Assembly (NCBI GenBank): GCA_964478775.1
Contig: CAYZJC010000018.1
Span: 1-31,684, forward strand
Length of the DNA: 31,684 nucleotides
Direction of reading: 5' to 3'
DNA from: PNMQ01 sp964478775
GTDB lineage: Bacteria > Pseudomonadota > Alphaproteobacteria > Paracaedibacterales > CAIOTO01
In this document: piece after piece, positions 24,980-31,684 of the stretch
How the letters are laid out: the number at the start of each line of letters is the position of its first letter
Numbering within the stretch: position 1 is the first letter of the stretch
Notes under the pieces: model-generated
Seen by the model: the letters and a program-made list of their open reading frames with translations, nothing else
The model's database searches: none
Told to the model about the DNA's origin: nothing
Program-made: the position numbers and the translations under genes

Positions 24980-26944
24980 ATGTTTATATATAATAATTGT
25001 GTGTTTTTAATGGCTTTTCTTGCATCACTTTTTAGCAGCATCAAAAAGAGGTTATCTTTTCCAACAGAAAATGATGCTACTTCTCACATTTCTAACACGA
25101 AGCATTGGGCATTAATTGCGCCACTTGGAGTTGTGTTTGGTGACATTGGCACAAGCCCATTATATGCACTTAAAACCTGCTTTGTAATTGCAAACTTGGA
25201 AATTGTATCCTCTACAGTCATTGGGATAACATCTTTAATCTTGTGGTTACTTTTTATCATTGTGAGCCTTAAGTATTTACATCTCGTTTTAAAGGTAAAC
25301 AACGATGGTGAAGGGGGAATTCTAGCCCTTTCTGCATGCTGTTCAGCTATTAGTGGCAAGCACAGGAAAAAAATCTATACCATTTTTGGCATTTTAGGCA
25401 TTGCCCTTTTTGTGGGTGATGGCATGATCACCCCTGTCATTTCTATTTTAAGCGCCACAGAAGGCATTGCTGTATTCACCCCGAAGTTTGAAGCACTCGT
25501 CTTACCGATTGCTATTTGTATTATTGTTCTCTTGTTTATGGCGCAGCATCGCGGCAGTGGAACACTTGGCAAAGTCTTTGGGTACATCATGCTTTTATGG
25601 TTTTGTGCACTTGCGGGTTTTGGCATTTACCAAATCTTACAGAGTGTAAATATTTTACATGCGCTTAATCCCCTCATGGCCATTCAGTTTATCAAACACA
25701 ACCCCCTCACGACATTTTTTGTTTTAGGGGGTGTCATTTTGGTGGTAACAGGGTGTGAGGCTTTATACGCAGATCTAGGCCATTTTGGCTTCAAGCCTAT
25801 CCAGCGCTGCTGGACATGGATTGTCTGCCCTTCTCTTATACTCAACTACTTAGGTCAAGGGGCATTATTGCTACAAAATCCCAAAGCGATTAGCAACCCT
25901 TTCTACCTGATGTTGCCTGCAGACTATCTCCCCTTCATGGTCATTTTGGCAACCTTTGCAACTGTTGTTGCCTCACAGGCCATTATTTCAGGTATCTTCT
26001 CACTCACATGGCAAAGCGTGATGCTGAAATACATCCCTCGCCTTACCATTTTTCATACCTCAAACAAAGTAATTGGGCAAGTTTATTCCCCTGCGATGAA
26101 TGGTGTTTTGATGGTCTCTAGTATTCTATTGCTCCTCATCTTTAAGACATCTGAAAATTTAGCCCATGCGTATGGCATGAATGTGGCTACCATGATGTTG
26201 GTGACAACGTTGTTATTATTTATGTATTTTTATGAAAAAAAGGAATGGTCTGCCCTTAAAAGGTACTGCGTGTTCACACCCCTTGTTTTCGTTGATGTCT
26301 TATTTTTAACCGCTAGCTTTGGGAAAATACACCAAGGCGCATGGATTGCCATTGTAGTGAGCTTTGCCGTCTATTCCATCGTACGCATATGGCTAAAGGT
26401 CAATGGCGAAATTGAGTTGTGGCATACCAAACATGCAGTTTCTGTGGATGAATACCTCAAGGAAAATATAAAACAAAAACAAGCAAGAATTGCAGGTGTA
26501 GGTGTTTTTTTTAACCGTGAAGCCAACACCGTACCCAAATCATTTTCAACGCACGTTATGCATAACCATTTCATTCACGAACGCGTTATTTTGTTATCAG
26601 TGATAACGGCCCAAACACCAAAAGTTCCCCCTATACACCACTTTAAAGCCAGAGAAGCCTACCCAGGTATTTGGCAAATTGTTGCAACTTATGGCTTTAA
26701 GGAAGTGCCAGATATTCATCGCCTTATACGCTGGGCCACAGACCATAACATTATAGAAGCCCACCAACCCATATGGTATTACTTAAGTAGAAGAATATAT
26801 ATTACAATTGGAAAACATAAATTTTTAGAACGAATAGAAATGAGGATCTTCAGATTATTGGCAAGGCTCGCTGTCAGTGGCACTGAATTTTATAAAATTC
26901 CACATAGACGTGTCGTTGAACTTGGCATTCATTATCGCTTATAG
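24980..26944 (+). CDS. kup: Kup/HAK/KT-type potassium transporter
   Basis: The 654-residue product has the KUP signature GVVFGDIGTSPLYALK near residue 50, NNDGEGGILALSAC, and GDGMITPVISILSATEGI, about 12 membrane helices, and a C-terminal cytosolic domain of about 170 residues (from KHAVSVDEYL). Kup imports K+ with protons, chiefly at low pH or low external K+. An ATG at 25010 (MAFLASLF) is an equally possible start; neither has a ribosome site. It follows the surA terminator and has its own transcript. Confidence 0.95.
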   Translation: MFIYNNCVFLMAFLASLFSSIKKRLSFPTENDATSHISNTKHWALIAPLGVVFGDIGTSPLYALKTCFVIANLEIVSSTVIGITSLILWLLFIIVSLKYLHLVLKVNNDGEGGILALSACCSAISGKHRKKIYTIFGILGIALFVGDGMITPVISILSATEGIAVFTPKFEALVLPIAICIIVLLFMAQHRGSGTLGKVFGYIMLLWFCALAGFGIYQILQSVNILHALNPLMAIQFIKHNPLTTFFVLGGVILVVTGCEALYADLGHFGFKPIQRCWTWIVCPSLILNYLGQGALLLQNPKAISNPFYLMLPADYLPFMVILATFATVVASQAIISGIFSLTWQSVMLKYIPRLTIFHTSNKVIGQVYSPAMNGVLMVSSILLLLIFKTSENLAHAYGMNVATMMLVTTLLLFMYFYEKKEWSALKRYCVFTPLVFVDVLFLTASFGKIHQGAWIAIVVSFAVYSIVRIWLKVNGEIELWHTKHAVSVDEYLKENIKQKQARIAGVGVFFNREANTVPKSFSTHVMHNHFIHERVILLSVITAQTPKVPPIHHFKAREAYPGIWQIVATYGFKEVPDIHRLIRWATDHNIIEAHQPIWYYLSRRIYITIGKHKFLERIEMRIFRLLARLAVSGTEFYKIPHRRVVELGIHYRL

Positions 26945-26988
26945 TCACAAGCAGACTTTCCCTCCTCATATCCCCACTAAATTATCCA

Positions 26989-27004
26989 AAATTTTATAAA
27001 ATTT
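26989..27004. other. 16-bp perfect AT-only palindrome
   Basis: AAATTTTATAAAATTT is its own reverse complement and lies between kup and the hpf promoter. It may be an operator or a weak hairpin, or simply chance in AT-rich DNA. Confidence 0.3.
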
Positions 27005-27027
27005 CCATTCAAACTCTTCGCAATAGG

Positions 27028-27056
27028 TTGACGTACAGTTCAACACGCACTATCCT
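27028..27056 (+). promoter_or_regulatory. Sigma-70-type promoter of hpf-pepA
   Basis: TTGACG (27028-27033) and TATCCT (27051-27056) are 17 bases apart. Transcription would start near 27063, just before an inverted repeat TGCAGT-TCGT-ACTGCA at 27065-27080 in the leader. Confidence 0.55.
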
Positions 27057-27114
27057 TGTTACAGTGCAGTTCGTACTGCAAGTCATTATTTAAAAATCAG
27101 ATGAGGATAGTGTT

Positions 27115-27687
27115 ATGGCCATTGTAATTACAGGTAAACAAATTGATCTTGGTGAAAGCTTAAAAGAGACAATTCAAAGCGAAGTTGAAACTTTGATTAA
27201 TACTATGTTGGAAGGTGATGTAGACGTCACAGTGACCGTATTAAAGGATGCATCATCCCAATTTAAGACAGATATTCAAGTCCATGTGGGCCGTCAATTA
27301 GACGTACACTGCATTGGAACAGATATAGACGCACATAAAAGTGTTCTACAAGCTGTTGAAAAATTACAAAAGCAATTGCGCCGCTATAAAACACGCCTTC
27401 GTGAAAAGCGCCGTAAAAAAGACGACCATGCACAAGTTGCTGAAAAAATTCAAAAGTTCATTTTACAAACACAAGCAGAAGATACCCACGAGGAAAATCC
27501 ACTTGTGATTGCTGAAATGGAAACAGAAATCCACACCCTTAGCGTTGGTGATGCCGTTATGAAAATGGACTTATCACCAAACCCAGCACTTGTCTTTAGA
27601 AATGCGGCTAATGGTGAACTAAATGTTGTCTACAAACGTGCAGATGGCAATATTGGTTGGATAGACCCAAGTTTAAAACTTGCATAA
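27115..27687 (+). CDS. hpf: Ribosome hibernation-promoting factor, long form
   Basis: The 190-residue product follows a GAGGAT ribosome site. Residues 1-105 form the S30AE/RaiA domain (MAIVITGKQIDLGESLKETI, ending with the basic helix RRYKTRLREKRRKK), which sits in the decoding region of the 30S subunit. About 130-190 form the C-terminal dimerisation domain (DAVMKMDLSPNPALVFRNA, YKRADGNIGWIDP), so this is the long HPF that pairs 70S ribosomes into 100S dimers during starvation. pepA starts 29 bases downstream. Confidence 0.95.
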   Translation: MAIVITGKQIDLGESLKETIQSEVETLINTMLEGDVDVTVTVLKDASSQFKTDIQVHVGRQLDVHCIGTDIDAHKSVLQAVEKLQKQLRRYKTRLREKRRKKDDHAQVAEKIQKFILQTQAEDTHEENPLVIAEMETEIHTLSVGDAVMKMDLSPNPALVFRNAANGELNVVYKRADGNIGWIDPSLKLA

Positions 27688-27716
27688 CAATAAACAAAAT
27701 AGAAAGGATGCAAATT

Positions 27717-29204
27717 ATGAAATTTGAATTTAAAAGCTATGATGAAAAATTCACACCTCAAAGCGGCATATTAGTTTTAGGTGCATTAGAAGATGGTGAA
27801 TTATTAAATAGCGCGAAAGCAATAGACACTTCAACCTTTGGCCATATCTCAAAAAGTATAAAAGTAGAAGGCTTTAAGGGCAAAAAAGACGAAGTATTGA
27901 AAATTGTGGTTCCACATTCAATTCAAGCAGATGTGATTATCGTCGTTGGCCTTGGAAAACAAGAAGATATTACACCAAAGTCCCTAGAAGAGTCTGGTGC
28001 AAAAGTAATGGCGTGCGTTGCAAAAACAGTGTATGACACTATGACAATTTGTCTGCCTGACCTGCCACATGGGTCAGATGGGCTTGCACGTTTTGTAAGT
28101 GGAATAGAACTTCGTTCATGGAAGTTTGATATTTATAAAACTGTTGATGTAAAGGGACCTAAGGGACCACAAGCGTGTGTCGTTCTATCAACATCTGTCG
28201 ATGAAACACAAGCCGCTTATAACAGGCTCCATGCCGTTAATGAAGGAAATGCCCTTACACGTTTAGTTGTGAGTGAACCACCAAATGTGCTTTACCCTGA
28301 AACAATGGCCATTCATGCCAAAACTTTAGAACGTTACGGTCTAAAAGTTGAAATTTTGGGTGAAAAAGAAATGGAAATTCTTGGAATGCGTGCCTTATTG
28401 GGCGTAGGACAAGGCAGCATTCGTGAATCACAACTGATTGTTATTCAATGGAATGGCGCAGAAGCTTCTAAGGCTCCTATTGCTTTCGTTGGTAAAGGTG
28501 TCACTTTTGACACTGGTGGTATTTCCATTAAACCATCAGCCAATATGGAAGACATGAAATATGACATGGGTGGTTCAGGGGCAGTTCTAGGATTAATGAA
28601 GTCTCTTGCCTTAAGAAAGGCAAATGTGAATGCTGTTGGTGTTCTTGGGATGGTTGAAAACATGCCATCTGGTTCAGCGCAGCGCCCTGCAGATATTGTC
28701 AAATCTATGTCAGGTCAAACCATTGAAATTTTGAACACAGATGCTGAAGGAAGACTCGTGCTTGCAGATGCATTATGGTACACACAAGACCGCTTTAAGC
28801 CAACAACCATGATTGACCTTGCAACCCTCACAGGCGCGATTACTGTTGCATTAGGCTATGAATACGCTGGTCTCTTTTCTAATAATGACGACTTAGCTTT
28901 AAAAATTTCAGCAGCTGGTGACAAAATTGGAGAACCCGTATGGCGCTTTCCAATGAACAAAGCGTATGATCGTGATATTGATTCTGATGTTGCAGATGTC
29001 AAAAATATTGGTTCTGGCAGAGGCGCTGGCAGCATAACAGCAGCCCAATTCCTACAACGCTTTGTCAATAATGTGCCATGGGTCCACTTAGACATTGCTG
29101 GTATGGCGTGGGACAAAAAGGACAAACCCCTTACCGGAAAAGGTGCTACAGGTTTCGGTGTTCGCTTGCTAGACACAATGGTTGAAGAATATTTTGAAGG
29201 TTAA
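27717..29204 (+). CDS. pepA: Leucyl (M17) aminopeptidase
   Basis: The ATG at 27717, seven bases after AAAGGAT, gives 495 residues. The C-terminal catalytic domain has VGKGVTFDTGGISIKP (Lys260, Asp265), MKYDMGGSGAV (Asp283) and the family signature NTDAEGRLVLADAL (Asp342, Glu344, Arg346), giving all the bimetal-site and catalytic residues. The N-terminal domain (1-170) is the M17 type. It is a cytosolic hexameric enzyme trimming N-terminal residues from peptides; some relatives also bind DNA. It shares a transcript with hpf and ends at a strong terminator. Confidence 0.96.
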   Translation: MKFEFKSYDEKFTPQSGILVLGALEDGELLNSAKAIDTSTFGHISKSIKVEGFKGKKDEVLKIVVPHSIQADVIIVVGLGKQEDITPKSLEESGAKVMACVAKTVYDTMTICLPDLPHGSDGLARFVSGIELRSWKFDIYKTVDVKGPKGPQACVVLSTSVDETQAAYNRLHAVNEGNALTRLVVSEPPNVLYPETMAIHAKTLERYGLKVEILGEKEMEILGMRALLGVGQGSIRESQLIVIQWNGAEASKAPIAFVGKGVTFDTGGISIKPSANMEDMKYDMGGSGAVLGLMKSLALRKANVNAVGVLGMVENMPSGSAQRPADIVKSMSGQTIEILNTDAEGRLVLADALWYTQDRFKPTTMIDLATLTGAITVALGYEYAGLFSNNDDLALKISAAGDKIGEPVWRFPMNKAYDRDIDSDVADVKNIGSGRGAGSITAAQFLQRFVNNVPWVHLDIAGMAWDKKDKPLTGKGATGFGVRLLDTMVEEYFEG

Positions 29205-29226
29205 ACTTTCAATTTTTCCACATATT

Positions 29227-29256
29227 AAGGGGAGGCTATAAAGCCTCCCCTTTTTT
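29227..29256 (+). terminator. Intrinsic terminator of hpf-pepA
   Basis: AAGGGGAGGC (29227-29236) pairs perfectly with GCCTCCCCTT (29243-29252) around TATAAA and is followed by TTTT. It lies 22 bases after the pepA stop. Confidence 0.95.
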
Positions 29257-29345
29257 AGTTTTTATGAAAAATAGAGGAGTAAATTTATTTGTGATGATTT
29301 GAGATCATGTCTAACTTTTGCTATCCATACCTTAACACACCCCTA

Positions 29346-31361
29346 TTAACTTGTCATAAGTTGCGGCAAAAAGCCCTTTAGCACGTCTAAACTTTGTGGG
29401 TTTGAAAGTGATGCGAGGTTTGTATTTTCAACACCATGAAGCACATTGCGTGCAGCAATTTCAGCAAGCTTGCCATTTTTGGTGCGCGGTAAGTCTGAGA
29501 TTTGTAAAATTTTAGCAGGTACATGTCTTGCTGTTGTATTTTTGCGAATTTGGCTTTTAAGTTCGTCTATGAGTTCATTTGTTAAGGTCTCACCTTCCTT
29601 CATTAAGACAAATAGTAAGATGCGAATATCATCTTGCCATTCTTGCCCAATCGCCATTGATTCCATAATTTGTGGGAAGTGATCAACTTGACGATAAATC
29701 TCGCTGGTGCCAATCCGAACGCCACCAGGGTTCAAAACAGCATCTGACCTTCCATGAATGATATAGCCTGAATGTTCTGTCTTTTCAACTCTGTCACCGT
29801 GGTGCCAAACATTTTTATAACGTGTGAAATAGGCTTTGTGGTAATTTTGTGCAGGTCTGTTAAGGGTGCCTGTGTTTGTATCTAAATCGTTCCAAAAATA
29901 TAAAGGCTGACTTGGAAAAGGGGTGAGGCATACCAATTCACCTTGTACACCAACTTCAAGGCTTTTATTTGTTTCATCTTCAAAGGAAGCTTGGTCATTA
30001 TACACATCCATATGATAGCCAAGACCGGCGCATTGTAATTCTCCGCGGTAGACGGGACCTAAACAATGTCCTATAAAGAAACAAGACACAATATCTGTGC
30101 CGCCAGAAATGGAAAGCAAATGAACATCTTTTGATAGTTTATTATAAACATAGTCATAGCTTTGTGGGGCTAAGGGTGAGCCAGTTGAAGCTATAGATTT
30201 TAAACTTGCAAATGGTTTTTGGGGAATATACCCACTTTTTTCAAGGGCAATTAAATATTTTGCTGAAACACCAAAGAAGGTGATGTTCACTTCATTAATG
30301 AGCTCTGGCAATATCCTTGAATCTGGAGCCAGTGGAGAGCCGTCATATAAAACGATGGCGGCATTAGAAGCCAATGCACTTACTAACCAGTTCCACATCA
30401 TCCATCCGCAGGTTGTGAAATAAAAGACGATGTCATCCTCTTTAATGTCACATTGCAGTTGGTGTTCTTTCATATGGGTAATTAATGTGCCACCTGCGCC
30501 ATGCACAATGCATTTGGGCACACCAGTTGTGCCTGATGAATAAAGTATCAGCAAAGGGTGATTAAAGGGAAATTGTTCAAAGATGATTTCTTGCGGGGCA
30601 AATTCATTATAAAGCGCATTCATACTGATGATAGATTCATCCTCTTCGCTTAATTGCGTTTCAATGCCGGGATAGTCAGCCACAAGAACTGTTTCAATAG
30701 AAGGAACAGCGGCTCTTATTTCAGAAATGCGATCAAGCAATACAAACGTTTTACCGTTATATTGATAGCCACTTGCCGTAAATATAAGCTTTGGTTTCGT
30801 TTGGCTTAAACGGTCAACTACACTTTGCACCCCAAAGTCAGGTGAGCAAGACGTCCATATCGCACCAATACTTGCACAAGCAATCATCGCAAGTACAGCT
30901 TCCGGCATGTTGGGTATGTAACCAGCAACTCGGTCTCCACTTTGAATGCCTTTGCTTTTTAAGAACTGAATAATTTGACTGACGCGGTTATAGACATCAT
31001 CGCATGACAAGTGTTGATGCACGCCCGTTTCAGATGCGAAAATCATCGCCTTTGCAGACCCACGACGCCTTAATAAGTTTTCACCTACATTTAAGGTGGC
31101 TTCATTAAAGAAACGTGTGTTTTCAAAAACATGTTCCCCGCTTGTGTTTTCTTGAAAGATTATTGGGCCTTTTTTATGGCCAATAATACCACAGTAGTCC
31201 CAAAACTTTGACCAAAAATCTTCAACGTGTTCACATGACCACTTGTGGAGTGTATCATAGTCATCAATGCCCACTTGACTTGCAAAGTCATGAATGAGTG
31301 ATGCTTTTAAACGACTTTGCGTTGGTTGCCATACCATTGAATGTGAAGAATTTGCTGTCAT
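29346..31361 (-). CDS. Acetoacetyl-CoA synthetase
   Basis: With the ATG at 31361 (MTANSSHSMVWQPTQ) the product is 671 residues; ATGs at 31394 and 31337 are alternatives. It is an ANL-superfamily adenylate-forming enzyme. Landmarks are LLILYSSGTTGVPKCIVHG (phosphate-binding loop), ISGGTDIVSCF, HGDRVEKTEHSGYIIHGRSD with GGVRIGTSEIY, and the catalytic Lys segment LPRTKNGKLAEIAARN. The N-terminal WxP start, FWxKFWDYCGI and overall length match acetoacetyl-CoA synthetase rather than acetyl-CoA synthetase. It activates acetoacetate with ATP and CoA, linking ketone bodies or polyhydroxybutyrate breakdown to acetyl-CoA. It stands alone with no PHB genes nearby. Confidence 0.9.
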   Translation of the reverse strand: MTANSSHSMVWQPTQSRLKASLIHDFASQVGIDDYDTLHKWSCEHVEDFWSKFWDYCGIIGHKKGPIIFQENTSGEHVFENTRFFNEATLNVGENLLRRRGSAKAMIFASETGVHQHLSCDDVYNRVSQIIQFLKSKGIQSGDRVAGYIPNMPEAVLAMIACASIGAIWTSCSPDFGVQSVVDRLSQTKPKLIFTASGYQYNGKTFVLLDRISEIRAAVPSIETVLVADYPGIETQLSEEDESIISMNALYNEFAPQEIIFEQFPFNHPLLILYSSGTTGVPKCIVHGAGGTLITHMKEHQLQCDIKEDDIVFYFTTCGWMMWNWLVSALASNAAIVLYDGSPLAPDSRILPELINEVNITFFGVSAKYLIALEKSGYIPQKPFASLKSIASTGSPLAPQSYDYVYNKLSKDVHLLSISGGTDIVSCFFIGHCLGPVYRGELQCAGLGYHMDVYNDQASFEDETNKSLEVGVQGELVCLTPFPSQPLYFWNDLDTNTGTLNRPAQNYHKAYFTRYKNVWHHGDRVEKTEHSGYIIHGRSDAVLNPGGVRIGTSEIYRQVDHFPQIMESMAIGQEWQDDIRILLFVLMKEGETLTNELIDELKSQIRKNTTARHVPAKILQISDLPRTKNGKLAEIAARNVLHGVENTNLASLSNPQSLDVLKGFLPQLMTS

Positions 31362-31418
31362 TGTATTATGATTTTCCACTACTATATTGTACATGATATA
31401 GCATGATAAAGGTTGGCG

Positions 31419-31455
31419 CCTTGGTCAAGGAAAATCACACTTTTTAAGTGATTTT
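31419..31455. promoter_or_regulatory. Two inverted repeats upstream of acetoacetyl-CoA synthetase
   Basis: CCTTG-GT-CAAGG (31419-31430) overlaps a minus-strand TTGACC that could be a -35 element. Next to it AAAATCAC (31431-31438) and GTGATTTT (31448-31455) form a perfect 8-bp inverted repeat. Together they could be regulator sites. The rest of the gap to 31614 shows no gene. Confidence 0.3.
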
Positions 31456-31614
31456 AATTTAAATTAATATCATCAAGATTGGCTTTAAATATATCAGGCA
31501 ATCAGGTGTGAGAATTCAAGAGTGAGAGCTGTCCCCGGCGGGATCAACCAACACCTTTCATCCCCATTTCACTTGTGATATACTGTTGTTATTAGAATAA
31601 AGAAGAGTGTTCAG

Positions 31615-31684
31615 ATGTTAAACCCTTGTGTTGATATAGCCTTTAAAAAGATATTTGGTGTAGAAGAAAATAAAGACTTACTGA
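31615..31684 (+). CDS. Rpn-family PD-(D/E)XK nuclease/transposase-like protein, 3' part outside the window
   Basis: The visible 23 residues begin MLNPCVDIAFKKIFG and continue EENKDLL. This is the characteristic N-terminus of the Rpn/PDDEXK_2 family (D-x-x-F/A-F-K-K-I/L-F-G-x-E-x-N-K-x-L-L), found in many copies in host-associated alphaproteobacteria and linked to recombination-dependent DNA cutting. The frame is open to the window edge, so the gene is cut by the boundary and not necessarily broken. GAAGAG lies upstream as a modest ribosome site. Confidence 0.8.
   Translation, partial: MLNPCVDIAFKKIFGVEENKDLL

Noticed and set aside
31500..31560. GC-rich stretch before the Rpn-like gene as an insertion-sequence end
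   Set aside because: No terminal inverted repeat partner or target duplication can be seen inside the window.

Overview
The window reads as chromosome from an AT-rich alphaproteobacterium that probably lives inside eukaryotic cells. The alphaproteobacterial signs are a CckA-type hybrid histidine kinase, infA next to a short RNase E/G-like gene, rpsB-tsf, and lptF-lptG beside surA. Several Sec-exported proteins with eukaryote-like or repetitive architecture sit between the housekeeping genes: a leucine-rich-repeat protein, an OTU protease with ubiquitin-interacting motifs, and a large helical-repeat protein. That mix suggests a host-associated lineage such as Holosporales/Paracaedibacter-like amoeba symbionts. 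The lineage is my inference from content, not from a database search.

Layout: 3-800 is the 3' part of a BspA-like LRR gene with five near-identical 69-bp repeats, followed by two terminators. 1025-2394 (minus) is infA and an RNase E/G-family gene. 2736-3959 is a secreted OTU/UIM candidate deubiquitinase. 4054-5235 (minus) is an exported protein with one autotransporter-passenger-like repeat. 5485-7164 (minus) is rpsB-tsf with a clear promoter, a long leader and a terminator. 7372-9798 (minus) is cckA. 9880-11583 (minus) is a serine beta-lactamase-fold hydrolase, divergent from a small K/Q/P-rich membrane-anchored protein (11657-12223). 12342-13286 is a PhzF-family protein whose catalytic Glu is Gln. 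13402-14499 is murG. 14515-15120 (minus) is an unknown exported protein. 15408-16226 (minus) is a YmdB/TIGR00282 phosphodiesterase. 16456-18412 is guaD-trkH. 18522-21041 is a secreted 839-residue protein with about seven ~35-residue repeats. 21068-23345 (minus) is lptF-lptG. 23572-24826 is surA, whose signal peptide lies in a different frame from the mature protein. 24980-26944 is kup. 27115-29204 is hpf-pepA. 29346-31361 (minus) is acetoacetyl-CoA synthetase. The window ends inside an Rpn/PD-(D/E)XK transposase-like gene.

The housekeeping genes cover translation (infA, rpsB, tsf, hpf), envelope building (murG, lptFG, surA), potassium uptake (trkH, kup), cell-cycle signalling (cckA) and metabolism (guaD, pepA, acetoacetyl-CoA synthetase). 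The most interesting content is the exported set, above all the OTU protease with three tandem UIM-like motifs and the helical-repeat protein, both plausible host-directed effectors. No rRNA, tRNA, CRISPR array or complete insertion sequence was found.
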